A stretch of 64,000 nucleotides of DNA from the NCBI RefSeq assembly GCF_003286085.1, contig NW_020825333.1, forward strand, positions 558,001 through 622,000, read 5' to 3'. Below the pieces are notes generated by a model. The model was not told where the DNA came from. It saw only the letters and a program-made list of their open reading frames with translations, and did not search any database. A program made the position numbers and the translations under genes. How positions within the stretch are numbered: position 1 is the first letter of the stretch; the number at the start of each line of letters is the position of its first letter. Below are positions 10,519-20,682 of the stretch, piece after piece. This DNA comes from Drosophila persimilis. Lineage: Eukaryota > Arthropoda > Insecta > Diptera > Drosophilidae.

Positions 10519-11720
10519 CTAGGTTTGCGTTTGGGGTCTTATATTTTCAGTTTTATCTTTGGCTTTGAGGTGTTTGGTAACCAGTTTAAGTTTGTCTTCT
10601 TCCTTAGTCTGGCTTCTGCGTTTACGGTCAGAATCTTGGATAGTTTTGGCATGTTTGGTATTTTTAGCGGTTTCCGTAGTTTCGGTGTCCATATCCATTT
10701 CTTGTTGTTGGCTGGGGGGGTGTAGTTGGGATGAAGTTGGGTTAGCGTTGATTGGATGTGTGTTTGGGGTGATGTCTCCGTAGTCTTTAATTGGTCTTAT
10801 TTGGTGTGATTGGTTATAGGTGGGCTATGATAAGGTAGATGTTTCAGTGTTATGAGGTTTTGGTTGTTGATGGTGGGCTACTTCAGCGTATGGTGTGGAT
10901 TGATGGGGGTTCCGTTGGTGGTAAATTTTCTTTGCGGTAGTGAAATCTACTTTTTCGATTGTTTTGATTATTGTGATTTCTTTTTGTTTGAGGAACTCTG
11001 GGCAATTTTTGTCTATGGGGCTGTGGTTCATTGGTTAATTGTGGTTAATGTGTTGAATTTGCAGTTACTGCAAAACTTTGGTTTAGAGCATAATTCATCG
11101 TCAGCAGGGTGTACTTCTGAGCAGTTAGTACAGATCTTTGGGGATCTGCAGTATTTAGAAGGGTGGCCGTATTTTTGGCAGTTGTGGCATTTAAGGGGGC
11201 GAGGCGTTTGAGGACGTACGTTCACTCGTTCGCAACCGATCATTAAATGTTGAGGTAGAGTTGGTGTGTCGAATGTGACTATGATGAGTCCGGTTTCATG
11301 GAGTACGTTGTCTTTCTGTTTGAGTATTTTGGTTGCGTCAATGTCTTTTTGAGGTTTGAGTTCTTTTTTGATTTCGTCTATATCAATGTTCCGCAAGTCG
11401 TTGTAGTATATTACCCCTTTGGAGAAGTTTAGAGTTTTGAGTTCAGTTTCTATTACTTCGAAGTCGTGGAATTTGGTGATTTTCATAAGTCTAGTAGCCT
11501 GGGCTGTTCCTTTTGTTTTGACTAGAAGTGATCCGTCTCTGATTTTTTTAACCGAGTCTACTTCACCGCAACACTGGTAGTCTATGACTTTTTTTATTAT
11601 AAAAGGGGAGGTGTTTTCGAAAGATTTCTTATATTTTCTGTTTATTGATATGTATTGTGGTTCTAAGAAAGCTGTTTTGTCCCACTGAGTGAGCAATTTT
11701 GGGTCTGGTGGTCGCGACAT
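10519..11720 (-). pseudogene. I-clade ORF1 (gag-like nucleic-acid-binding protein)
   Basis: The ORF starts with ATG at 11720 (MSRPPDPKLLTQWDK...). It has an RNA-binding-like middle region and then cysteine knuckles CHNCQKYGHPSKYC, CTNCSEVHPADDEL and CSNCKFN. The second copy of this LINE reads on from CKFN into DIQNNYSPIDKNCPEF; here the segment near 11030-11070 has changed and a stop follows CKFNTLTTINQ. The downstream C-terminal part (SPIDKNCPEFLKQKE ... NIRPQTQT) is present to the TAG at 10519. In I elements this protein coats the RNA. Confidence 0.8.
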
Positions 11721-12109
11721 TGCGCTCGAGCTTGGGCTGCAGCGCGCTTCACTTGGATTTGTAACTGTTCACTTGTTGTATTTGTTATTGGCTTTTTTGG
11801 AATTTTCTTTGTGCACTTGAATGATTTTCTGCGTGGATTTTGTTGTTAGATTTGCGTTTGCTGTTGCTTAACTTCTGGCGCGTCTTTACTTGACGGAGTC
11901 TAGACTGGCACTGAGATACATATATGTACATTGTACATTCTATGGAAATACAATCCAATCAAACAATTTCCTGGAGAATACACAAAAATATAACGGATGC
12001 TTTCAGATGACGGCATTCGGAGCCTAAGTTGTTGATCAACCCGGTACAAATCGGAGTTTGAGGTAATGGCGTCTTCTTGTTATCAAAATAAACAATTTTT
12101 ATCCTGCCA

Positions 12110-13975
12110 ATACCTTAACCAAATGCAACATGGTTAAAAATGTTTCCCCTACGTTGCTCTGTAAGGAAGCAAAGAAAATGCATCTTTGACGCAAGGGTCA
12201 CGGTTTGCAGCAGTGCAAGTTTGAAAGTTGTAAGCAGTGTCATATGAGGCATCATACGTTGCTTTATGACTCAAAGGCCGGTATTACGATATAAATGGTG
12301 CAGGCTGGGATGTTTAAATTTGGCTGAACCTTTGTTTTATAGATATCAGCGAATCGATATGCTGATAAGCGCTGGTTTTTTTTGACTTGATCTGTGTCGG
12401 ACAGATCTAGTTGGCTGATACTTTACCGTCGCTCCAGAACACCAAACCTGATTGGATCGTCTCCAGAGGTCTGGCTCGCACCACCAACAACCGTCTCTTG
12501 ACTAGCTTGGCAGCTAGACCGCACGTACCAATGGATGAGGAGGATTCCGTGTCTGAAGCTGTGAAGCGTTTTTGGGAAAACTAGAAAACTACTGCTCTTG
12601 GTTCATGGCAACTCATTCTGTCTCGCTTGTCGTGGATTCAAAGGTCAAAGTGGTCGAAAAATCATTTGCTGAATGCTCAATATAGGTCAATATAGGTCGT
12701 TGCCTTCTCCCATCCAAAAATTGGCAATTTTTTATGACACATCAGTGCGTGCAACAATTTGACAGTAGCAGAACAAAACTACCTGTTGTTTTCGATGGAT
12801 CTGAAAAGAAAACGTCTGCGCGCTTTCTCAATGACTTATTAATGGCTGGCCTAACTATTTAGCCCACTGCTTTGGTTTAGGTTCTTTCGGATTGCACATT
12901 GTGGAGATATCTGCAAGATATCGCTGTGTGCGGATGACTCTCCAGAATGAATATTTGCAATGCATCCTTCTACGTCGACGATCTTATATCGGGTGACACA
13001 ATTGAAGAGGTGAATGCGATCCATCGTCAAGTAAAAGAGCTCCTGAATAGAGGAAACTTTGCCATACGCAAATGGTGCTCCAATGAGTCGAGAGTGCTTG
13101 AGGAGGAGCCTGAGGAAGACAGGGAACAACTGCTCAAGTTCCATGATGGAACAGACAAAGCGCAGGCATTGGGGCTGGTATGGAATCCTAACCCAGATAA
13201 CCTACTGTTAAATTTTTCGCAAATCATGCCAGAAGGCCCACTCACCAAACGTACTGTCCTGTCATCGACAGGCCAGATTCTATGATCCGCTCGGTTTGAT
13301 GGCACCTATTCTAGTCAAAGCCAAAATATTCTTGCAGTCGGCAGTGTGGTCTGACCTGACATCTCAATTACGCATCGTTGAAAAGTTCAAATTTCCTCGT
13401 CGAACTCATTCCTCCGAAGTCATTCCTCCAGTTGCACGGATTGTGTGATGCCGGCTTGGCCGCATATGGAGCTGGCGTTTACATAAAATCGAATGTCCAT
13501 CTTCGCTTGCTCTGCTCAAAGTCCAAGGTAGCGCCTTTAGAAACGTTAACCATACTTAAATTGGAATTGGCCGCGTCGTTGCTGTTGGCTGAGCTCGTGC
13601 TAAACATAAAACAAAGTCTCTCATCTTCCTTCTGTTTTCCGCTGTTGTTTAACTATTGTGTTGTCCTGGATACATGAAGCCCCATCAAACTTTAACATTT
13701 TTGTCTCCAACATAATTGCGCAAATCCAGAGTTAACCAAATAAATGGAGTGGCATCACGTTCTAACAGAGCTTAACCCAGCAGATGTCGTATCAAGGTGG
13801 TGTTCTTCAAAAATGTTTTCAGTTTCCGAATTTTGGCTAAATGGATCGGCATACCTTTTATCAGACTCGTCAGAGTGGCCTTCTCCAGTTTCGCCACCTG
13901 CAGACTTACCGGAGCGCAGACAGACGGCATTGATTGAATAATTTGTGAAGGACCTCTCATGTGACAGCGAGTAAA
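12110..13975 (+). pseudogene. BEL copy B, decayed gag-pol remnant
   Basis: Pieces in element order are: a gag zinc-knuckle tail (CKFESCKQCHMRHHTLLYD, about 12215-12275), the protease-RT linker (VSEAVKRFWEN, about 12545-12580), RT start (LPVVFDGSEKKTSARFLND, about 12780-12840), the RT box FYVDDLISGD (12969-13000) with RNFAIRKW-like sequence after it, thumb (RFYDPLGLMAPIL) and RNase H (LHGLCDAGLAAYGAG, KLELAAS; 13430-13680), ending at NPADVVSRW near 13790. Each piece is in another frame and large parts are missing. It is close to the G/H family but older. Confidence 0.8.
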
Positions 13976-14507
13976 CGAACTCGTTTCGCCATCTCCAACG
14001 TGGCTTTGGATATATTTATAGCTCGAAGCAAGACATTTTCGTTCGTTATCTTTCGTAGTGATCAGACGCGTTTTTGTTTTGCGCTCCGCATTTTTTCCTT
14101 TTGTTTTGAATAAACAGCCGATGTTTTCCTCAATAAACTTTAATTAACTTCTTAAACAGCCAACAATCTGGAAACCTATTCTATTCCGCGAGTGCATGCC
14201 TTTTGATTTGTGTTAAAACATTATTTAACTTTTTATTTTTCGGCGTCGGCTTGTCGTGTTTGTGTTGTTGCAGTGAGTGAGTGCGCATTACATTGCATTG
14301 CAGTCCGCTCTCGTCTGGTAGCTTTTGTTGTGTTATCACTCTCTCCCTATCACTTAAACTTAAATAACTGTTCTTTCTCTCTCGCTCTCGTAACTTTCAG
14401 TTCAGTAGTTCTCTCTCTCTCATTAGCTGCTGCTGAAACTGTTCTCCTCTCCTCCTATTAGCGTTTGTCTGGCACACTAGTTTGATAGCCATTTGTTTTG
14501 AAATATT

Positions 14508-15133
14508 CAGCCAGGCTCCGTTTTTCACATTCACAAAAGTTTTCCGATTTACTTTTGAAATCACATAAATTGGGGCTCTCTTTTTCCCATTCCGCAAGAT
14601 TTCTTCGTTTTCAAAACGAAAACATTTTCGTTGACGAAATGAAAAGTAAACGGCTTTTTATACAACAAAACGAACCTTAATTGCAAAAGGAAAAAAATAG
14701 ATGACTTATTGATGCATTAACATAAACTTGATACCTATATCAGGGTAATTTAACTTGTGCTTTCTTTATAAATAATTTTATTTTAACCCAACCTAAAATT
14801 TGGCTCGGAAAAAATTGGCCACAGCAACAACAAATTTCGTTTTGGTGTAAGCAGCTGACGCATTCCGATTTGGTTATCGGAACGTTGGCAATTAATAAAT
14901 TTTTGCGTATAACAGCACAAATGTGCATGTAACAGCTCAGACTGTGCTTGTAACATGTGCTTAACAGAACATCTGGGTGAGCACAGCTGTTTCCCGCCCA
15001 ATTTAATTCGGACTTCAAAATGTAACATATCGATAAAAAAAATATGTGAAAAATGGAACACCTTAAAACGAAAACGAAACGTTTTGGCTGAAAACGTAAT
15101 CCGCAAAAGTAAATGAAAAACGGAGCCTGCCTG
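14508..15133. mobile_element. 626-bp MITE with 19-bp terminal inverted repeats
   Basis: Left end CAGCCAGGCTCCGTTTTTC (14508-14526) and the reverse complement of the right end CAGGCAGGCTCCGTTTTTC (15115-15133) match at 18 of 19 positions. It interrupts the CR1 5' UTR between the CTGGCACACT word and the ORF1 start; the CR1 copy at 62610-62675 lacks it and shows the empty site. It has no coding capacity. The target duplication is unclear (only ATT at both edges). The superfamily is unknown. Confidence 0.8.
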
Positions 15134-15168
15134 ATTATTTGATTTTAATTTTGTTCAAATTTTTTATT

Positions 15169-16010
15169 ATGGATTTTTCTGTTGTATGTGCCAAAAAATC
15201 ATGCAATAAGCTGATCACCCACGATCAGCCGATTATCCCCTGCTGGCTCTGCGACATCGTAGTGAACGCAAAATGCGCTGGATTTTCTGGCCCTGTGAGT
15301 GATGCCATTTCAAAGCGTAATGGTTTGCACTACAGTTGCGAGGCATGCCGTGCGGTGGAGAAAGACATGGTAGCTTTTATTAGGCAGACGCGGAGTGGCT
15401 TTAAGGAGCTGACCGTTGGTTTTAAAAACCAATACGATCGGCTTCTAGCCATGGAGGCTCAGTTTAGCGGTTTAAAACTGCTGAATGAGTCTCCGAGGCG
15501 CAAAAAGGTCACTCTGCGGGATCTGCAAGTGCCAATAGTCGCCTCAGCCGCTCGTTGCCGAAAATCGGACTCTGACCACTCAAAGTGTACAGCAGCTGAT
15601 TTCGTTTGCCACCCCAAGGGCAACGACAGCTGCTGGCGATGCAGATTCGGTAGCCGAATTCATCGCCTCGGAGAATGTGCAGCCAAGTACGTCTGCAGCG
15701 TCCGAGTCCGTAGTGTCCGCAAGCTCACTAGTTGTCCGGTCCATCCCGATCCCACCAGTAAATAGACGTTCCGGACCTCCGGGTATTGCCGCCACAGGTA
15801 CTAGGCCTGTGGTGCCCAAACCACTGGTGGGAGTCCCACCAAAACGACAAGTTTTTGTCTCACGGCTGGCCCCTGACCTCACATCGAGTCAAAGCAGAAT
15901 AAATGCCGTGGGTTGAAAGGTGGAGAAGTTTAATTTCTCTTATGCCAGGGAGATATCTTCGTTCAAGATAAGTGTCTCCCCAACTCACTTTGACACTATT
16001 TGCTCTGCTT
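15169..16010 (+). pseudogene. CR1 ORF1 with PHD-like zinc finger
   Basis: The ATG at 15169 gives MDFSVVCAKKSCNK..., followed by a cysteine-rich finger (CWLCDIVVNAKCAG ... YSCEACRAVEKDM) like the PHD-type finger of CR1 ORF1 proteins. A frameshift near 15680 ends this frame at 15765; the correct reading continues as RSIPIPPVNRR ... FVSRLAPDLT and FKISVSPTHFD, the C-terminal domain also seen at 34700-35100 on the minus strand. A stop (after INAVG) and further damage follow. The protein would bind element RNA. Confidence 0.8.
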
Positions 16011-16044
16011 TTGGCCAGACCAACTGTATTGGATCGGTCGAGTA

Positions 16045-17922
16045 GGCTACCTGAACGTGTCCGCTGCTTTCGTAATGCCGAGTTTGCGAAGCTTAATAAC
16101 CTCATTAGGGATTTTGATTGGTCCGCTTTGTACATGTGCACTGATGTCATAAAAGGCACGAACATTTCTTACAATGCTCTTGGCACATTTTTTGATTCTT
16201 GTGACCCCCTTTCTTGTCCGACTAGATCTGGAAAGACTTTATAAAAAATTTCAAGAAGAAGGTTCTCCTTAGCTATGTAATAGCTCGGTCAAACTTTTCA
16301 GTTCTTAATGCTCAATGCTATAAGAACTACCTATCTCGATGCAGGATACGTTTTTCTCAGGACCCTAAACAGTTTTACTGCTTCGTAAACAGTAAGCGTA
16401 GAACGTCCGCACACCCATCCTCGCTATCATTTTGTAATACGTCGGCAAATAATGATCAGGCAATTGCCGATCTTTTTGCCCAATTTTTCCAAACCATTTA
16501 TTCTGAGGAAAGCTACTCTGGTCATACGTACCCATACGGTATACCGAGGTCGAACGGCATTTTCAGTCCCTTGTTAAATGAATGTCCCCTACTTCATGAT
16601 CTTCGACTAGTTAAGCCGGTGTTTTCACCGGGTCCAGACGGGGTTCCAGGTTGTGTACTCAGGTACTGCGCCGAGGCGCTGTGTGGACCTTTGATTAAAC
16701 TATTCACCATGTCCATTGATTCTTCTTGCTTCCCCCCGATCTGGAAGGAATCGTTTATAATTCCTCTCCATAAAAAAGGTAGCAAGTCTGATGCAAAAAA
16801 ATTATAGAGGTATAGCAAAGTTATCCGCTATTCCTAAAATGTTTGAGAAGTCACTTATATCTCCAACTCAGCATGGATTTATAAGGCGACAATCAACCAC
16901 CACGAACTTGTTAGAGTTTACCTCTATCATTATTAAAGCCTTTCAAGGTAACTTACAGACGGATGTTATTTACACCGACTTAAGTAAAGCATTCGACTCT
17001 GTAAACCATTCCCTTTTAGCGCATAAACTTTACCTTTTATGGTTTCCGCCCAACTTCCTGAGATGGATTTCTAGCTATCTTTGTTCTAGGTCTCAAAGAG
17101 TCCTCTTCAAAAACTCCCTCTCTTTACCAGTAAAGGTTTCTTCGGGAGTACCACGGGGCAGCCATCTAGGCCCCTTACTCTTCACACTCTTTATTAATGA
17201 CTTGCCTTCAGTATTAACATACTCTCGAGTACTTATGTATGCGGATGATGTTAAACTCTGTGTCCAGTACAAGGACATTTCATTTCATTCTCGCTTGCAA
17301 TCCGATCTCAATAGCTTTCAATCATGGTGCTGTGCAAACTTGTTACACCTTAATGCCTCGAAATGCAAAGTTATGACATTTCATCGTTTTAGCCCTTTGT
17401 TGGCTCCCTATACCCTATTTGGTGGTTCTCTTGAGAGAATTACCCCGGTGGATGATCTGGGTGTTATGTTAGACCCCAAGTTAAAGTTTTCCGAACACAT
17501 TTCTACCATGGTAAATAAGGCCATGGGCGTGCTTGGGTTTATACAGAGGTGGTCAAAGGAATTTGACGGAAGGAATATAACAAAGACTCTCTATACCTCG
17601 CTTGTTCGTCCGATCTTAGAATACGGCTCCTGTGTATGGTGCCCTCAGTACAAAGTACACCAGGACCGTATAGAATCAGTACTTGATTAGGGGTGACATA
17701 GACAGCCCTGATCTGTTGAGCCGCATAAACTTCACGATTCCTATTAGACTGACTAGAAATTTTATACCGTTGTTCCATCCACTTTGTAGATCGAATTATT
17801 CCTTGGATGAACCATTTAGGGTCTTATGCTCGGATTATATTTCCCTCTACCATATTATATCCACCACTAATTCTCTTCCCCTTATTAAATTACTAATCCT
17901 TACACACCTTTCTAATAATTAG
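16045..17922 (+). pseudogene. CR1 ORF2, endonuclease lost, RT broken
   Basis: The reading begins after the endonuclease (RCFRNAEFAKLNNLIRDF, about 16060) because that domain is deleted between ORF1 and here. RT blocks follow: FSPGPDGVPGCVLRYCAE (16620-16670), YTDLSKAFDSVNHSLLAHKL, SSGVPRGSHLGPLLFTLF and YADDVKLCV (17237-17263), in at least two frames with a shift at about 16805. About 60 residues of the thumb are missing after DRIESV (17690); the end (RINFTIPIRLTRNFIP ... ILTHLSNN) reaches the TAG at 17922. Confidence 0.85.
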
Positions 17923-18215
17923 TAATTGTAGTGGTATTTGTATTTTGATTGCATGCTTAGTTTCTTAGTAAGTTTAGTGCTAATTTTCCTCGAATGTTAG
18001 TCTAATAGCTATCTTTCTTGCATGTTCGCGTTCGGTTCGGCTACGCACCGTGCGTCATGCGGGAGCGCCCCTCGGTCGGTTGGGCGGGAAGAGGGCTGCG
18101 TTTTGCCTGGGATTCGCGCGTAACAGCCTTCTGCTGGTTTCACACGTGCCACTTGACGGTGCAGTAACTGCATCGCCTCTTGAAAGATGCAGTCATTGCA
18201 TGTCAACGTCCAAGA
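17923..18215 (+). repeat. CR1 3' UTR with G+C-rich conserved block
   Basis: The sequence after the ORF2 stop is shared in order with 31250-31510 on the minus strand: A+T-rich start, then GCGTTCGGTTCGG, GCGGGA, AGGGCTGCGTTT and finally GCATTGCATGTCAACGTCC. In LINEs the 3' UTR is what RT recognises, so conservation to the same end marks the element's 3' boundary at about 18215. Confidence 0.75.
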
Positions 18216-18224
18216 AATTGAAAA

Positions 18225-19287
18225 TACGTTCGATCAAGTGGTTCGCTCACCGTGCAGGAGCAAGCCTGTGGAACGCGTCTTCTAATAAAAAGTATCCAGA
18301 AAGTTTATTTTGCTGAGAAGATCAACGCCACTATAGCACTTCCTGCCAAGAGCACGTTGTTTTACATGCGCCCGACACTCGGTGGTGATGGCACGTTGGT
18401 GGAGAGCTTCGAAAATTCGATGCAAAGCACCCAATCTTGCTTTCGAAGTGTCATCCAATCAAGAAGGCCATTATAACTTTCTATCATGAAAAGTTCTCGC
18501 ATGCTGGTCCACAAGCTTTACTTGCATCGCTTCGTCAGAAATGTTGGCCTGTTGGAGGGCGAAATTGGTGGCAAGCGTCTTTAGCAAATGCGTTTGGTGC
18601 GTTCGGACAAAGGTTGGCAGGGCACGTGATTGGAGACTTGCCAACGGATCGAGTCGAACCGAACGCCGCGTTCCACACAACTGGAATCGACTTTTGTGGG
18701 TGGTTCTATTACAAAGCTGAAATTCGGAATAGGCCACAATGCAAAACCTACATTGCAATATTTGTTTGTTTTTCAACCAAGGCCACGCATATGGGTCAGC
18801 AAGGATCTAAACACAGCCTGATTGATCGCGTCATTGAGGAATAGCGATATCCCTCCTCGTTCTCCTCATTTTGGCGGATAATGGGAAGCGGCAAAATATC
18901 ACACTTTTATTGAGTCGTCGCGGCAACGGTGCTAGACCTTGAAGAGCTTCGCACTCTCGTGTATTAGATTTCGGCAATTCTTAACTCTCGACCACTGTAT
19001 CCCATTTCAGAAGACCCAGAAAATCTAGAAGTGCTCCTGCCAACTCACTTTCTAAAGGGCTCAAGCTCCATGACGTTACCAGAGCCCGAAATAACCTTAA
19101 CGCTAACCATCTAAGTCGTTGTCAGCAGCTTGGTGCCGAAGAGGCCATACCAGGCAAGTTTAGAATCATCAGAGTCGCAATAGTTCAAACAACGATGGGT
19201 TTACTCAATAGAGCAGTGGGGAAGCAAGCCGTCCTGTCCGTCGACTCTGTATGGGTTGAAAGCTATGACTTTAAACCGGGGGGAGAA
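18225..19287 (+). pseudogene. BEL copy E, integrase remnant
   Basis: Pieces of a BEL integrase appear in order: a decayed stretch before the zinc domain (about 18350-18450), zinc-domain region FYHEKFSHAGPQALLASL (18479-18532), catalytic-core start GIDFCGWFYYKAEI (18682-18725) and IAIFVCFSTKATHM. Then comes a jump to SPHFGG and EA-like sequence (18855-18890), NSRPLYPISEDPENLEVL (18982-19035) and the C-terminal VQTTMGLLNRAVGKQAVL (19185-19235). Many stops and shifts are present. A purine tract (GGGGGGAGAA, 19278-19287) leads into an LTR, so this is the 3' end of an element whose rest is gone. Confidence 0.8.
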
Positions 19288-19523
19288 TGTTTGGAGTAGA
19301 ACGGCGCAGAATTGTCCTAAAGTATATGCCATCGAGCATCATTGTTTTGCTATTTTTAATGTTTTGTAATCTCCCTCTATTAGCGCCCACACCGCTAACG
19401 CTTGCGCTCTGGTAAGCTTTGGCGCTCTTGCGTTTGATCTGAGCTTTTGGATGCTGCTGCAGCCGCGCCGCGTTGATAGAGTCAGTGCTGCTCCGACCAC
19501 AAATACACAATAAACATGTAACA
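19288..19523 (+). repeat. Candidate BEL LTR (copy E, 3' LTR)
   Basis: The segment begins TGTTTGGAGTAGAACGG directly after a purine tract and ends ...AACATGTAACA, giving TGT...ACA termini. AATAAA-like CAATAAAC lies at about 19508. No partner LTR is seen; the right boundary could be a few tens of bases further, up to the DINE-like repeat at 19552. Confidence 0.55.
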
Positions 19524-19551
19524 TATTTTAAGAACTATTTCGTGCGTGTTT

Positions 19552-20246
19552 TTATACCCGATACTCAAAATGAGTGTAGGGGTATATTATATTTGTGGTG
19601 AAAATGGATGTGTGTAACGTCCAGAAGGAAGCGTTTCCGACCCCGTAAAGTATATATATTTTTGATCACCATCAATATCCGAGTCGATTGTCTGTCTGTC
19701 CGTCCTTATCAGCGCCTAGTGCTCAAAGACTATAAGAGCTAGAGCAACGACATTTTATATCCGGACTTATGATATATCCGGACACTGTTACAAGTATATT
19801 CCAAAACTTCGCCCCACCCACTTCCGTCCCCACAAAGGGCGAAAATCTGTGGCATCCACAATTTCAAAGATGACTATATCTTCTAGAGTGCAAAATTTGA
19901 TCCAGATCGTATAATTATTATAGCCAGAATCAAGAAAACAATTTAATTCTCTCTCGCTGTGTCTCTCTCTAACACACATGTTTCATGGTCGGCTTTGCCT
20001 ATTGCAAAATGTGAGTTCAAGGATCTCAGAGACTATAAGAGCTACATAGAGCAACCAAATTTGGTACCCACACTCCTGTGATATCGGACCTTGACACCAA
20101 TTTTGGTGTTTTCAAAGTAATTCGGACAGTTCATGCAAAACTGAAAACTGGAGTATAGTACATACATAGTTATGTCCATCTGTCCGTCTGTCAGTCTTGT
20201 TTGAGGCCTAGTTCTCAGAGACTATACGATCTAGAGCTACGTAATT
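19552..20246 (+). mobile_element. DINE-1/INE-1-like Helitron-derived repeat
   Basis: It starts TTATACCCGATACTCAAAATGAG and contains GACCCCGTAAAGTATATATAT, the GTCTGTCTGTCCGTCC run and CCCCACAAAGGGCGAAAATC, all repeated in the copy at 28684-29510. These are the signature strings of the short, protein-less DINE/INE-1-like repeats of Drosophila. The exact subfamily name is not certain. Confidence 0.75.
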
Positions 20247-20249
20247 TTG

Positions 20250-20621
20250 TGTGAAGACTACTGTGCCCTATTCCTATGTTCTTGCTTGTTTCCCAAACAT
20301 AGCTGTAATGTTCTTACACGTATAGCCAAAGCCCGCAGCTGCACACGCATACATCGATGTGTACCGTTTTGCATTGGACCGTCGCATGATCTTTTAATTC
20401 CCTTTTGGCTCGACTTCTTTTGTGGAGTGGAAGTTAGCAAAAATTTCTAGATGAAACCAACCGGACGCATAGTTTGTACCGCCGCATCATCGACTCCCCC
20501 GCTATTCATATACATTGTACATGTGTTTTACATATTACCTTTTAATATAACCGCCAATATTAAATAACCAATATAAATAAATAAGCTCAATATTAAGAAG
20601 ATTATACAGTCCACTAAGTCA
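20250..20621 (+). repeat. 5' LTR of BEL F, 5'-truncated
   Basis: It aligns with the 3' LTR from GCCCTATTC (20266) to CAGTCCACTAAGTCA (20621). It lacks roughly 55 bp at the start and about 60 bp in the middle that the 3' LTR keeps. The left junction abuts a DINE-like repeat. Confidence 0.8.
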
Positions 20622-20638
20622 TAACCATAGCAAAGTTT

Positions 20639-20658
20639 TGGTCCTTCGAGCCGGATTT
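20639..20658 (+). other. Primer binding site, complementary to tRNA-Tyr 3' end
   Basis: The 20 bases TGGTCCTTCGAGCCGGATTT, 17 bp past the 5' LTR, are complementary to the CCA-tailed 3' end of Drosophila tRNA-Tyr as I recall it. This is where minus-strand DNA synthesis would start. Confidence 0.75.
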
Positions 20659-20682
20659 CCGTGTTTGAGTTTATTTTATATA

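Larger units (their letters stand above)
6684..11913 (-). mobile_element. I-clade LINE, copy 1 (nearly full length)
   Basis: On the minus strand: 5' end near 11913 (CAGTGCCAGTCTAGACTCCG), ORF1 with zinc knuckles, ORF2 with endonuclease, RT and RNase H, then a (TAA)n-type tail at about 6683-6698. RNase H after RT and a TAA tail are hallmarks of the I clade (Drosophila I factor). The length of about 5.2 kb fits a complete element. A TACATATATGT word occurs at 6673-6683 and 11917-11927 and could be the target duplication, but it is simple sequence. ORF1 and ORF2 both carry stops. Confidence 0.85.
14040..18215 (+). mobile_element. CR1-clade LINE, copy 1
   Basis: The element has a 5' UTR (from about 14040, matching a second copy at 62330), ORF1 with a PHD-like finger, ORF2 RT and a G+C-rich 3' UTR shared with the minus-strand copy at 31250-32128. 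The endonuclease is deleted. A MITE sits in the 5' UTR (14508-15133). The RT and the copy on the minus strand carry the N-V-R-S-L type endonuclease and Y-A-D-D RT typical of CR1/DMCR1-like LINEs; assignment to CR1 rather than Jockey is from recalled motifs. Confidence 0.8.

Noticed and set aside
6673-11927. TACATATATGT as a sure target duplication of I copy 1
   Set aside because: The word is simple, common sequence and three bases separate it from the probable 5' end; kept only as a possibility.
14740-15106. Minus-strand frames with cysteine-rich sequence, similar to 36706-36930
   Set aside because: The likeness is nucleotide similarity between two MITE-related repeats; frames are broken and start inside the repeat.
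20247-20450. 67-codon frame, repeated at 26587-26805
   Set aside because: Both lie at equal places in the two LTRs of BEL F; LTR sequence, not a gene.
20639-20658. A tRNA gene
   Set aside because: Only the last 20 bases of a tRNA-Tyr complement are present, right after an LTR; this is a primer binding site.
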